From Kryptolebias marmoratus (lineage: Eukaryota; Chordata; Actinopteri; Cyprinodontiformes; Rivulidae): a stretch of DNA of 64,000 bases. The stretch lies in NCBI RefSeq assembly GCF_001649575.2, contig NC_051434.1, positions 19,287,950 to 19,351,949 of the forward strand, given 5' to 3'. Of the stretch, positions 46,026 to 57,870 are shown piece after piece (the first letter of the stretch is position 1; each line of letters begins with the position of its first letter). Position numbers and translations under genes: made by a program. The notes below the pieces were generated by a model. It ran no database searches and was not told the origin of the DNA. It was given only the letters and a program-made list of their open reading frames with translations.

Positions 46026-46650
46026 TGAGCAACTTGGCGACAAACAGACTTGAGAGACAACAGGATAAAGTTAGTGCTTTTATTTACAGTGTTAGGATAG
46101 GGACTGGGCCCGATCTGGAAAGGAAGATGGAGGGTGAGTATACGGAGGTGGCAGCAGGAAGTAAATTCTTTCAGAAGGTGAATTGTTCTGTTCTTACTGG
46201 TAGAGCTCTGCACAGAGGAGGAAGGCAAAGGTAATCGGAGGTGAGTATTTACAGATGGCTGTTTCCAGCGTAGAGGATTTCAGCCACTGAGGTGAGTATT
46301 TACAGGTAGGTAGGGTTCCGGATGGAGGCAGACAGGCACAGCGAGGCTTAGGGGAAAACTTCTTTGATGAAGGCAGCGAGACACACAGATCAGGTAAGCT
46401 CCAGGAAGCACAGAGTTCTGAGGACACACAGAGTACGAAAACATTAGCAAGACTCGGGAAGCTGAATTAACTAGGGGCCGAGATGCTTTTATCCATGGCA
46501 AGCGATGCTTCAGCACTGGTCTGGTCTTCACTGCAGCCTTAAGTACCCAGAGCACTGATGATCCTGATCTGCCGCAGCTGAGTACGATTAGTCTGTCAAC
46601 CAATCAGGAACCGGAACAGGAAACCGGGAAGCAAACATACATACAGAACA
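46026..46650 (-). mobile_element. LTR-like insertion, 625 bp, in family A
   Basis: Candidate ends are TGAGCAACTTGG and CATACAGAACA. On the minus strand a CCAAT box (about 46600), a TATA-like acttaagg (about 46540) and an AATAAA (about 46082) are in the right order. Two near-identical ggtgagtatttacag words (about 46239 and 46291) form a 52-bp-spaced internal duplication. The flanks aaagg and atggg do not make a clean duplication. Confidence 0.5.
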
Positions 46651-47060
46651 ATGGGATTTTGGGGACATGAGGGAGAAAACCCAGCCCTCCCTGGAGCTCT
46701 GCAGCTCAGGCAGACTTTTCAGTGGAAACAAAGTTTAAACAGGTCACAGAAAATTGGACTTTACATGACTGAACTGATACTTTGATATGTTTTACAAATT
46801 TCAAACAAACACAATTTAGGTTTTGTGATTTTTGAAGATTTTACCACAAAATGTTCAGCTTAGAGTGATGTCAGACTAACTTTTGAGCTAACTAAACATT
46901 CCCAAATTTTTGGAAATTATGAAATGTCTTTACTAAAAAACAAAAAAAACAAGAAAATAAAGGCCTAGTATTTCTTGAAGAAATGGAGATCGCCTGTAAT
47001 TGAGTTGTAGCGGTTTTGGACAAACCTTGTTACTGACTAAGTGTGACCTTGCGTTGTGTT
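46651..47060 (+). repeat. dispersed repeat family A, copy 6, 3' part with a family C scrap
   Basis: aaaacccagccctccctgg, tggactttacatgactgaac and agagtgatgtcagac continue family A. At about 46980-47035 a family C fragment (ctgtaattgagttgtagc) follows. Confidence 0.55.
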
Positions 47061-48025
47061 GTGAGATCTGTCAGCAGGGTATAAAGTTTGTACCCTTGGT
47101 GTAAAAAGTACGATCAGTTTTTCAAGAGTTAAACATTTTTAGATAACTTGTAGATTAAACATGATTCCAAAAGTTCACAATAAAATTCTTTTCTGATAAA
47201 CACAATTGGCTCTTTCATAAGTTACAGTACATACTTCACCCATTTTAGCCTCTTCCCACCATCCCCATCAAAATAAAATAAAAAATTTTACCATTTTTTA
47301 AAGTTGCAGCATTTTTTCTGAAGCCATTTTTGGCGCAAGCCTTTTTACTGACAACTAAGAACAATTAAATTAACCATTGGTGTTTCTAGATCCTGTCCCA
47401 TTCCACTGTTGATATTACAAGTTTGGCCTCCAAATCCCATTTAGCTTTTGTTTTTTTAAATACAGTTTTCTTTAAATAAAAAATGTAAAGGCACATATTT
47501 CAGATATCATTTTCCTATAAACAACATTCTTGTGTGATTTTACTTATGTCAATTTTTTTTTTCCTTTTATAACAACATATTTGGTGAATTGTGAAATCTC
47601 TCATTTAAAATGACCTACAATCGTCCTGTTTTTTTTCAGCCGCATATTCTTTATTTTTAAAGTCCTGGAAGCTTTACATTGTCTACTGGGTTGTTGACAA
47701 AATGCTGTAAGGCTATTCTTAGTCCAGTCTCTGAACCTAGTATCAGTTCCCAGGCTTGAAGTCTGGATCGTATGAAACCCATTTCAAGAATTCAGCCGTC
47801 CTTTATTGGTGTTTCTTAATTACTTCAGTCTATGACTTTACAGAAGCGGTCATCCAAGGGTTTCGCAGTTCAGAAAGATGAGCTAATATTGAGGGCTTTC
47901 TGATTAAGGTGTGGATTAAAGTTTTTTTTTCCCATCTCAAACTATAATTAGGATTGCACCAACTGACTGCAGGTTCAATTTGTGCTGCCTTGTAGTAGTT
48001 TTTCAGACAGAAATCCAAAGTCCTC
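47061..48025. other. nothing recognised
   Basis: AT-rich spacer. Confidence 0.4.
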
Positions 48026-48029
48026 TTTT

Positions 48030-48384
48030 TCTTTTAGGTAACTGCATGATTGTGTACCCTATCTTTGACCTTTTCCCTGCCCAAACAAATGCAGATGTAA
48101 TTTTATCCCACTCTGAAATGAGGGATTTTGGTGTCTCATTCAAACTCTCATTGACTTCTGTTGTATCTGAGCCCAGAATCTTCTCTTTTTTTTCCTAACT
48201 TATATGTCCTAGATGAAATACTGTAGACATATAAACTTTGACATGCTGACCAAATATTGCCATTTACAGTTCAGAAATGTTTTTAATCCATCTCATAGTT
48301 TTCCCACATAACTGAGGCTTACATTTTAGTCTTCATTGCTGCCGGCTGTCTTATTAAGAGTGCTTTCAGGGATTATCATTATTG
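48030..48384 (+). repeat. dispersed repeat family A, copy 7 (middle part)
   Basis: caaactctcattgacttctg, ttgtatctgagcccagaatc, gatgaaatactgtagacat and ttattaagagtgctttcagg follow the family A order. It breaks off where family B begins. Confidence 0.55.
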
Positions 48385-48655
48385 TTACCTCTGCCAAGGA
48401 GGTTATATTTTCTGTAGCATCTGTTTGTTTGTCTGTCTGTACACAAGAGTATGCAAAACGTTATGAATGGATTTCTATGAAATTTTTAGGAAACGTCAAA
48501 CTTGGCACAAGGAACAAGTGATTAGATTTTAGTGGTGATCCAGGTCATGATCTGGATTCAGGAATCCTTTAAAAGATTCCAACCAGACAGTGATCCTTTA
48601 GCCTTGGCAGAGGTTTGCGCCCTCAGAATGCTTCTAGTTATTAATATTGTTGATT
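48385..48655 (+). repeat. dispersed repeat family B, copy 2
   Basis: It starts gttacctctgccaaggagg and ends tcagaatgcttctagtt, with acaagtgattagattttagtgg in between. It appears to be inserted in, or to replace the end of, family A copy 7. Confidence 0.65.
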
Positions 48656-51039
48656 ATGAAGCGACCTCTAGATTCAACTGTTGTCTTGACAACTTCAAAC
48701 AGTACTATGCCTTCAGGACTGATAGTGCTTTACATTTACTAGTTTCTGATTTCTCACAATAATCCAGTAATCTAAAGAGAAAACAGCTCTTTTTTTCCAT
48801 ATGGGTCTCAAACAAATCTGTTAACAGTTTGATTTATTATGCTGCTTTTTTAAAACTCTAAACAGCATCCTTTTAGTTTATTTGCAAAATTGTTTGGGAA
48901 CAGCATGAGCGTCATCAATCCAGTGATTATTCTGTTCTTTTTTTAATCTGTTTCTTTGCGTCCACATTGTCCTGAATTAAATTGCATTGTGGTACAAACC
49001 CTCAAAAGAATATACATGCATAAGCTTTATTTGTTCAACTGAACACAATGTTAATCCTTTGAGATTTTAGGTTTTTCATTTCTTCTTCAAACTCTGGGTC
49101 AAGTAATTCTTTTGAATTCATTTTTTTTCTCCATAAACCCAGTTATATTTGTCATGTTTTTTCTATAACTGATCTGCACTTTCTTTATCTAAATGACATT
49201 CAAGGGATTAAAGGCAACTATTAAATTTCAATCCGTTTATGTTTGCTAAAGGATAATATATGAAACTTCAATAGAGGCTTGAGCTTCGGTCATTTCATTT
49301 TGATTTTGATTAGATTTTCTGATCCTTCAAATAAAGTCACAAAGAACTCTCCACCTACTGCAAATGTAAATTATTATTAATGTTATATTTCTTAAGGATT
49401 GGAAAAGTTGACTGTTTCCTAACAGGAAAGCAGACTAGGATAAAGTACGGATTACTGCTATTGTCTGCTGAAAAACAGAAACACCATGCTCAACTCCAGA
49501 TGAAGTTTTAGTGTTTCCTGAAGGATTGCATATAAACCCTCACCCCTCATATCAGAGTTTCAAACAAAGAAGTTGCATGATCTGTTAGTGCTCAGAATAT
49601 TTGTATTTAAAATAATCTTTCTAAAAAAGAAATAAAAAAACTCTGAAGCAGTTGTCAAACTGAAAAAAAAGTTTAAAGGCCTTGTGTCATTAAAACAACA
49701 ACTTTGCTTTTATAATTTTACATTCTTTGTTTGCTCATGTATAGATAATGTTCATATTGTGATTTTTAAAGATGAATGATGGTGAAGGAGAGAATAAAAG
49801 CAACATTGCACATTTGTTTTAAAGCCTGTTCTGGGCTCTAAAGTGTGATTATTTTTCAACAATCTATAATCCATAAAATAACTATTCACAAATTTAGGCA
49901 AAACAGAGAGAAAAACATACAAACATGATGGTTGATGGTGGTGATTTATCCTGATTTATCCCTGAGTCAGAACTAACTGATTCTTGAAATAAACACAAAA
50001 TTGTTTTTGAACATAGGCCATTTTTCCTCAGCATCCATGAAGGGCACAAGGAGGTGTTAGTTGGAACTTGCAACCATGATGCCGTGCTTGTAATGCAATT
50101 ACGATCCCATCTGTCTCTCACTGTTTGACAAGCGCAAAATGTCCAATTATGGTTTTGTTAAATTGTAATTAGTTCGGCCAAATTTGCTGTCCACCACTGT
50201 ACTCGATCTGCCTAATGACAAAGAGATGTATGATTCTGGGGTTAAGAACTTTAGAGATTTCTGCTCACTGCACCCTGACTCACATACTTGCCACCCATCA
50301 CCTTCCCACACACAAACATGCAAACAATCTAACCCTTCAATGTTCATCAATGAGGTGTATTGTTTTACTGCACATGAATTATTATTGTTTTAAAGAAACT
50401 GCTAAATGTGGTTTTCTCCATGATTGTTGTCCCTGATTTGTTTTGTTACAGATTATGTATTTAATTAATTAGATATGCAGAGTTAATTTAAAAGAAGCAG
50501 AAATATCAGTTGCTAAACCACCAGTTATACAATTCTCGGTCCATCTTGGGGATGGGTAATGCTTGTGTGCTTGCATTATTTTTAGAGGAAAAAAAACAGT
50601 CTTGCAGGAGTAAGGTTTTTGGTTCAACTCCAGACTGTGTGTCAGCATGTTCAGTGTGTGCACAGAACAAGAGCAGTCACTGACCACCCTCGGGCCTTCT
50701 TCATCCATTACCCATTTTGTCCCTGGTCCAATATTTCTTTGGATTACAAAGCAGGACTTCCTCCTTCAGATGAAAATGTTGTCATATTGACAGATTTTCT
50801 AAAGTTGTACATTATGTTTCCTCACCAAAAATGCCCTTCTGCCACTGGAGAAGCCTAGCCATAAGCCAAACTGAAGAAGTTAACTAGAAAGTTGAACGTA
50901 CCTTATTTTGTCGTATGTCTGCTAACCCAAAGAGACAGCTGGTAGACCAGTGACGCTTCAAGGGGCAAGAGACCTGTGGCAGAGGAAGTGTGGCTGTTAT
51001 GTGCCTATTCAGTCTACGGCAAGTGTGAACTCAGGTTTT
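48656..51039. other. long stretch without recognised features
   Basis: AT-rich, no transposon ends, no spliceable open frame. Minus-strand frames near 49894 and 50147 are short and not protein-like. Confidence 0.4.
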
Positions 51040-51135
51040 AGGGTTAAGGTGCGAGTTAGGCGATAGAAAGAAATGGAAGTCAAAGCAATGTACTGAAAAG
51101 GGCAGAAATACGAACTTGGTGTACATGTGTGTACA
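51040..51135 (+). repeat. decayed copy of the TTAGGG/GT repeat
   Basis: ggttttagggttaagg, tagaaagaaatggaagtcaa and a tgtacatgtgtgtac word follow the order of 11800-11960. Confidence 0.5.
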
Positions 51136-52795
51136 AACTGCACTTTAATCACACACTGTATTGGTCTCAGACATTCAAGGAATCTTGGTAATAGATAAAT
51201 GACCTTGATTTCATTTTCATCTTGCCACAGATGACACCGGACAAAGGACATTAAAACAGAAGCGTAAGAGAGGTGCCCATATACAAGGCATGATTAGCCT
51301 GTAATCAGTAAAATACAAACTGATCATCATGTCAGGCAATGAACCATCTTCAAGCAATCCCTTCTCTTCATTTGTATAATCCTCTCTCTCTCTCTGTTTT
51401 AGATTACAACAATCTTCTTTGATTTTACTCACAGGAGCAAGGGCACTTTTTTCTTGAAAAAGGCCACATACCTCCTCTTTCAACCTCACCTAAACCCTCA
51501 ATAAAAAATGATTGCCTGTATGAATGTGACGGCCAGTCTCATCCACCTGTGGAACCGTTTAGATTTCTCCCTATTTAACTTTTTTTGAATGTCATCCTGT
51601 AACTTCTTCTCTAGGACTTATGTAAATTTAATCAAGGAAAGCTTCATCCACAGATATCTGTGGGGTTTAAGAAATACGAATGAAGAAATTGAATATGTAC
51701 TGTAGTACAATCAGGAAAAGTCCTGACACTTCTGTAGGTGAATACAGTAATATAGGTTTATCCTTGTTCTTTTTTACAAAACATAGCAAGCCTGATTACA
51801 TCCTAACAAAAACAAAATTGTGTAAAAACTCAGCTTTTTTTTATTTTTTTGCTATTTAATAATGAGCCGTTATTCATTTATTTATTTTTATTGGAGTCAA
51901 TACGACTAAGATTTTACAGAATAAATCATTCATATTATGTCCATAACCACACATTTCTGTCTCTTATTGTCTGACAGCGCTTCTACTAAGACAGGCAGAC
52001 AGACAGACAGAGTATAAAGTAAGTCTCAAGCGTTCACTGTGCAAAAGCAATCATTTTTACTGAAGCAACTCCTGAACCATAAGTGGCAGAAGTGATCACG
52101 TGTCCATTTTTTTGTCTACAGTTTTTATGCAGGATATATGGAATTACTCTGGTTTCTTTCTTTTTACATTTAAAACGTTTTTCTTTGTACTGCCTGTTGC
52201 CTTAGAACAGCATGATCTTACACAAAAACATAACAATAACACAACCTATTTAAAAGGGATCAGATCACATGATGAAAGTACATTTGTCTCAGCACCAATA
52301 AAAAATAAGAGCTACATCTGTCACAAACCTTTATATCAAAGACACCAAATATAATAAAATGAGCTTTATTCTAATAAAATAATAGGCTCCGAATATTGAC
52401 TTTTTAAATTAAATAATAATATTGTAGTGGTTAATACTATACACATAATACAATGCACATGTTCAACACTGCAATGGAGGCATTAGCTAAGTCCCATTTA
52501 TGACAAGGTAATTGACGGGCAAATAGGTTTAGCCACTGCTCTGAATCTTTATTTCTTGTCAAAAGCTCACATTCTACCACCAGGAATTCATTAAATACAA
52601 TAATTTGTGAATACCATGGCACACAAAATGAACCCATTATGTAATAGTGTGTAACATCCTAATTGCATGGGTTTGAAAATACCACTTAAGTTAATTCAGA
52701 AGAATTTACTTTTAATTCTCATAATCAAGATGTAATTACAACTAAATGCTCTTTAAATAAAATGTGATTTTCTGTTGAGTTTTAATACTATTTAG
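51136..52795. other. nothing recognised apart from small simple repeats
   Basis: A (CT)n run lies near 51382-51396 and a (CAGA)n run near 51995-52010. Confidence 0.4.
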
Positions 52796-52799
52796 GAAC

Positions 52800-53420
52800 A
52801 TCTCAACAGTTGTGAGAAGCTTGTGCTGAGAAAATGTTGCTGTTTGACCAGTGTGTTATATGTGGTGTGGTGCATTATGCAGCATTTCTATTTCCACTAT
52901 CAGCTCCAGCACTTCTTCTGGAAGTGTTAGAGTTAGCCTTGTTTATCAGTTTGTTTCGTTTCTTTGAGTCACAGGGGCTGCTGCCCCAACAGATGTCTGA
53001 AAGTAACTACACTTCCCACCACCGACAGATAAAAGATAGCATCTTACTGCAAACACAGTCTGCTCTGTCCCTTCTTGTAAACAGCCATATTGTTGCATTT
53101 TCATTCAACCTGTTGTCCAGACCAACACCCATGTTATCTGTGTTCTTTACCACTTTCACCTCTTTCTCAAGATGCAAATAATATTTATCTTATTCCTATA
53201 TCATTTCTCCTCACCCCCCTCACAATCAGGATGAGCTGATTGTTCTTTTTTTTTTTTCTGGAGTCAAACCCTCGTCCACCACTGATGCAGTCCACCACTG
53301 CAGAATAAAGATATATGACTTTATCCTGGATGCTGCAGTATCAGAGGTGAAGACAAACATACAGTAGTCCCTCGTGGTTCTCCACTGCCCTCTCAGACAC
53401 CTAACATCATCTTTTACACA
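52800..53420 (-). pseudogene. LINE reverse transcriptase remnant
   Basis: On the minus strand, in shifting frames, come DFRKKK-like (GFDSRKKKNNQL), MGVGLDNRL (intact LGVHLDNRL), CVCSKMLSF and ICWGSSPCDSKKRNKLINKA. These are the conserved phrases after the catalytic core in the same LINE family as 58840-60830. Stops and frameshifts are frequent. This is the opposite orientation to that copy. Confidence 0.65.
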
Positions 53421-53865
53421 AATTTAACTGTCTGTCTGCCAATTAATATTCAGTAATGGGGGACTCCACCTGTAGCTTCAAGAGGCTGAACAGTGTTACA
53501 AAACTAAAGAAAAATATAAGAACCTGATCCACATGATCTGCATCAGAATGGGTTCACAGAAGAATATCTAATACATGCTCATTATTTTTCTACATATTTG
53601 AAAATAATCTAGTTCGATTGTTAGCAGTAACAGTAAGAATGTAGAAACATTGTTCCATTGAACATCACTGTAATGAAGGGGATGTTTATTAGTTTGCTTT
53701 ATTTCCAGCCTGTAGAGGTCAGTAGTTGTAACAACTACATAGCTTTAAAGGAGTGACTGATAAAAGAAGAAGAAGAGAAACCCCATGATGGATGCATGTT
53801 TGGACTAAGTTTGCTGAATAAAAAAGATTTTGTCACAAAGTTAATTTCTTTATTTTATTCTTAGT
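53421..53865. other. spacer between retrotransposon remnants
   Basis: No feature recognised. Confidence 0.35.
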
Positions 53866-53949
53866 GAAGAAGTGCCAGGAGTGGTCCATCAGAAAGCATG
53901 GAAAATGATAAATCGCTTTATCATCTGAATTGGACAGGAAAATGTGGAC

Positions 53950-54125
53950 TGTGAGTGGTGTGCATTTAAACAGTGGTACATGCTGTACCAGCAAGCTCTC
54001 GAATTGGATCGCAAACCAGACGCACAAAAAATGACAGTGTTACATATCACCGCAGGACCTCAGGCTGAAGAGGTATTTAACACGTTTGTATTTGCGGAGA
54101 GTGATATCCACAGCAGAGGTAGTGT
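53950..54125 (+). pseudogene. gypsy gag-like fragment
   Basis: One frame reads KQWYMLYQQALELDRKPDAQ, then MTVLHITAGPQAEEVFNTF. It matches the 'W..W...Y.....L..K.......LLH..G..A.E.F..F' pattern of Ty3/gypsy capsid. No zinc knuckle is present. The frame ends at 54129 next to the LINE insertion. Confidence 0.6.
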
Positions 54126-54635
54126 TTGACTGTTCTCTGTCCTCTCTGGAAAAAATATCTGCTTCTCAATTCCTTAGCAGAGCAAGGAAAATCACAGACG
54201 ATCCTGTCTACCCTGGACATTTTCTTTTTACTGTTCCACCCTCTGGCAGGCGCTATACAAGCCTAAAAAGTGGAACAACATGACTTACAAACAGCTTCTT
54301 TCCCTGGACAATCACAACTCTTAACTCCTCTGTATAATCTGTTCTTTTATAGTGCTGTTTTAGTGGGCTTTCTGGCTGTTTTAAGTATTTTATTACCATA
54401 CACATAATATTTATTTTACTATTACCTGCTTTTAATTATTAGATACGTTTGTAGGTTTATACAGTTTAATATATTTCTGTGTGTGTCTTTTAACTTGTGT
54501 TTTAATATTGGGATGCACTACATTTTTTTTATATTTCAGCATTATGTACAGTAGCAGCCTAAATAATTTTGCTGTACTAGTTGCAATGACTATAAAGCTT
54601 CTTATCTTATCTCATCTCATCTTCCCAGCACAGAC
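54126..54635 (+). mobile_element. 5'-truncated LINE inserted in gypsy remnant
   Basis: The start codes for FLSRARKITDDPVYPGHFLF and PPSGRRYTSLKS, the 'DP.HP.H.LF..LPSGRRY.S...RT' C-terminus of a LINE protein. Then come about 300 bp of AT-rich untranslated region and a tail of cttatcttatctcatctcatc (about 54600-54620). It differs from the family at 58840. Target duplications were not found. Confidence 0.6.
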
Positions 54636-54639
54636 AATA

Positions 54640-55030
54640 AGAAGAAATACAAAAAAATGTGGAAATGTTTGATGAACATTGTTCACCAAAGAAGTCTTCC
54701 GTCATCAGACTGTGGAGGACATCATAGCTGGCATTGAAAGTGTACTTGTATATGTGGATGATGTAGTCCTGTAGTGAGGTACACTGGAGCAACACAATGA
54801 GAGGCTCATAAAAGTGCTTCAAAGTCCAGAAATTTGAGCTTAAGTTGAAAAACTCAAAATGTCAGTTTGTAGTGAAGGACATCAGCTTTCATGGGGTTAA
54901 GTTGTCAGAGGCAGGCATTGAACCAGACAAAGACAAATTTTATCAAGAACTTATTTCCAAACCTTTTGCCCAAACCAGCACATTTAGGAGAACTTCTGCG
55001 TGACAAGTGTGAAGTCAAGTGGACTTCTGA
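54640..55030 (+). pseudogene. gypsy reverse transcriptase/RNase H remnant
   Basis: The catalytic box YVDD is read at 54751-54762 in VLVYVDDVVL, followed by a stop. The downstream HNERLIKVLQ, LKNSKCQFVVKDISFHGVKL and SEAGIEPDKDK parts match the region after the box in gypsy elements. LGELLRDKCEVKWTSDQ then gives the connection to RNase H. Several frameshifts make it inactive. Confidence 0.7.
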
Positions 55031-55045
55031 CCAGAGGTGGAAATT

Positions 55046-55090
55046 AAATATTTTCTCCATCAGCCACAGTGGCTAGTGGAGAAAATATTT
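55046..55090. repeat. 45-bp near-perfect hairpin
   Basis: Two 22-bp arms (starting aaatattttctcc and ending ggagaaaatattt) pair with two mismatches around a single central base. The hairpin is followed by repeated accagccact words (to about 55125). The 55030-55200 stretch interrupts the gypsy pol and is probably an inserted small element. Confidence 0.7.
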
Positions 55091-55199
55091 TTACCAGCCA
55101 CTCAAACATTTTACCAGCCACTATTTTCCTTTTTTCCATCTGTCAGCACATTTCTTTTTTTAAAAAGGTTTTAAAAAATAAAATACTTCTGCTCAACGC

Positions 55200-55900
55200 A
55201 GAGTGAAGAACAAGATGAGTCTTCCACAGAGACCAAAGAGAACCTCCATATGAACCTGAGCAGAGTCATCTGCATGAAGGGGATCTCAGTATAGATAAAT
55301 GCAAGAGGAGAGACCACAAAGCTATCTACTGGTGAGGTATCAATGCTAACATAGATAGGATGGTCGCAAACTGTGATACCCGTCTGAAACATCAAGCTAA
55401 ACAACCAAAAGAGCCTAAGACAATTACTAACATCCCTGATGAACCATGGCAGGAACCTGGACTCTTTCCAATTGGATAGAAAGCTGGTAATTGATTAACT
55501 GTCAAACTTTCCAGTGATGCTGATGCTTCTTAACGTGTAATCAGATACTTGAAGTTTACCTTTCTGACACATCATATTTCCCAGATTTCTTGCAGAGACA
55601 ATGTCTGCAGAGGTCCAGGATTTTGCAGAAGAATATGGTTTTAGACATGTGACTTCTGTCAAATGGTAAAGCAGAGAAAACCGTGCACATATTTAGACAG
55701 CTGCTCAAGACAGAAAATGACAGTCACTCAGATCCAGATCTTGCTTTGTTAGGTTGCAGAGCATAAGCACGACATGTCTCCTGCTGAAGTCCTTATATGA
55801 TGTAGGCTACACACCAATGATTTCTACACTTCAGAACAGAAGAATAACAAAGTGAAATAGAAACAAAAGCTTCTACAGAAGAGACAAAAGATGGTAAATC
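55200..55900 (+). pseudogene. gypsy integrase remnant
   Basis: In shifting frames: GINADIDRMVANCDTRLKHQ followed by AKQPKEP (zinc-binding HHCC end), then LSNFPV (of the D-containing core start), FAEEYGFRHVTS, NRAHI/QDRK pieces, and finally a C-terminal RRDKR-type basic run. The DDE residues cannot be read in one frame. At least seven stops. Confidence 0.65.
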
Positions 55901-55924
55901 AACATCCAGGGGTTTTGTGAGAGT

Positions 55925-56005
55925 TTCATTAAAATCTATTTAGTGGCTTATGAGATATTGAGGAACATTCAAACATGCACACACACACACACACACACAC
56001 TTGAG
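55925..56005. repeat. family C scrap and (AC)n microsatellite
   Basis: gagtttcattaaaatctatttagtgg is a family C phrase. It is followed by an (AC)n run at about 55977-55999. Confidence 0.6.
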
Positions 56006-56484
56006 CAAACGCACAATAACTTAATGGATTACTTTAAAATCTTCAAATTTTATACTTCAATAGACCAAAAACCTTGTTAGTCTGTCTGTAAATGAAGAGA
56101 AACAAATTAAACTAATATTTTGAAAGTTATATCAGAAATAGGTTGCAGTTTTAATGTTCGCATCTAGAAGGTACTCCAGACAGCCCCCAGTGGGGATTCA
56201 CATGTAGACATTAGGCAAATAAAACATTCAAACTGTGCGAAAGTGGCCAAAAATAAAGTATATTCTGTAATAAAAGGTTCCATTGTAGAAGAACAAAAAT
56301 AAAGAAATCTTAGTGCAGATGCATTATTCTTTTTCTTCTCCATCTGCACACTACAGTATCTGTTGGTGTGGTTCCTTCTCATTTTAATTAGGCTTGTTTT
56401 ATGCCAGTTTTGTTATTTGTTTAATATTTATGTGAACTTGCCTAGACTGGCAAAAGTTTTGTGACTTAATAAACCTCTTATAAT

Positions 56485-56900
56485 TGTGATTGCTATAGTA
56501 ACAACAGCATAGGCATGGATAACACGCTTGTTTTGTCATTCAGCACATCAGCATAGCAGAAAAAAAGGTCTAATAATGAAGAGCCTTGGAGCTCAAATAG
56601 ATTGAATCACAATGTATCATTTGCCTCTAAAAACAAAATACAAATGCCAATAAATGAAGACAAAACCGCATCACAACAAGCCTGGTATGTTCACTTTAGC
56701 TTTTCATTAGTTCTTGTTGTCTGCAGTCATTTGGCCTAATGAAATTAACAATAAGGCAAATCAGGACTTTTGATAATTTGGTTCTTAATGAAACAGGAAT
56801 CACACAGCACCTAACAATTACTGAATTAAATCTGAATAGCAAACATGGGAAATGGAAAACTAATGGCCTGATTAGCCCAAAACTAAGAGAAATAATAAAA
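56485..56900. promoter_or_regulatory. candidate conserved non-coding block
   Basis: Repeat-free with gcagtcatttggcctaatg, aaattaacaataaggc, cacctaacaattactgaatt and actaatggcctgattagccc. Homeodomain-like ATTA words are frequent. No frame beyond chance. Confidence 0.25.
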
Positions 56901-57715
56901 AAAAAAACCCAGAAGAGAGATTACTGTTTACTGTTTTCTTTACTGTATTGTCTTTTCCTTCAATTTTCCAGGTCCTGCCTTTTCCAAAATTTTATGCTAA
57001 AATTTTACTCACATATCACTTCTTTACCTTAGGAGTACACGTTTGGATCGCTTCTTGCAGAACAACTTCAGCTCAAGACTGTTTTATATGAATATTTCTA
57101 CCATAATAAATAGTTTAGGCACACTTGTTCTACATGTTAAAGTTTACTGAATAGTCCAACTCAGATTGATCAATGAATTGTGGGTCTTTTGCAGGAACAA
57201 ATAAGAAATTAACACATCCTTTTAATTCACCAACCTCTCGCAAAGTGAGATATGAGCTTTAAACATGTGCTGCCAACTAAACAACTATCTATCCCCTGGC
57301 ACACAGTGCTGTTTGCAACATGCAGTTAGTGAAATACTCACTGTCTCCTGAGAGCTGGTAGTAATTGTGTTGCAAGATAAGAAACAGAGAAAGTTTTGAT
57401 ATCTGCTGCACGATTGCCTTCACAGAAACCTTTGGAGTATACCAGAAAGGGTGTAGGTTTTTTCCTCTAATTTTGGAAAAACAGAGATTGTCCCCACCAA
57501 TAAATCATTTGGAGGAAAATATACTTTTAAACAATATAACAAACATAAAGCAAATCCATCATTTATTCAGGCAAAGCAATACATATATGCTTTTCAAAAA
57601 TTATGTCCCCCTCCCCTTATCACTCTTACAGTGGTACAGTCCACACTATAAGCACACGGGAGTGGTGGAGGTAGCATGGATAAATACCTTTCATTATGCT
57701 CACCTTCCAAGACAG
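56901..57715. other. nothing recognised
   Basis: The 119-codon frame at 57365-57724 matches no known protein. Confidence 0.4.
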
Positions 57716-57717
57716 CT

Positions 57718-57870
57718 GCATTAGTATAATAGTTAGCACTCCTGCCTTTAATGTTATAGACCAGAGTTCAATTCCATGTACTTTTTCTTTGACCGTTTAA
57801 TGTTTTATTTTTCTGCTGCTAGCGTGAATGATTTGCTTCCAGTGAGTAGTTATTTTGCAAAAGTTCACCT
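57718..57870 (+). mobile_element. tRNA-Asp-like SINE, copy 1
   Basis: The head ttagtataatagttagcac (A-box region) and the B-box-like agttcaattcc (about 57765-57775) follow the eukaryotic tRNA-Asp sequence in order and spacing. The anticodon stem does not pair, so it is not a working tRNA gene. The tail (attttctgctgctagcgtgaatg-like, then gcttccagtgagtag) is shared with 58135-58290, which indicates a SINE family. Confidence 0.5.

Larger units (their letters stand above)
53866..55900 (+). mobile_element. Ty3/gypsy retrotransposon remnant with nested insertions
   Basis: Gag-like, reverse transcriptase, RNase H-adjacent and integrase remnants follow in the canonical Ty3/gypsy order on the plus strand. 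The most N-terminal part of pol (protease and first reverse transcriptase motifs) is missing. A LINE fragment (54126-54630) separates gag from pol, and a hairpin-bearing repeat (about 55030-55200) separates RNase H from integrase. No LTRs were identified. Confidence 0.7.

Noticed and set aside
51365..51490. Exon after the (CT)n tract and gttttag
   Set aside because: No convincing donor and no protein-like frame. The pyrimidine tract is a simple repeat.
57718..57790. A functional tRNA-Asp gene
   Set aside because: The A- and B-box regions fit, but the anticodon stem does not pair, there is no acceptor-stem partner, and a second diverged unit nearby shares the SINE-like body.
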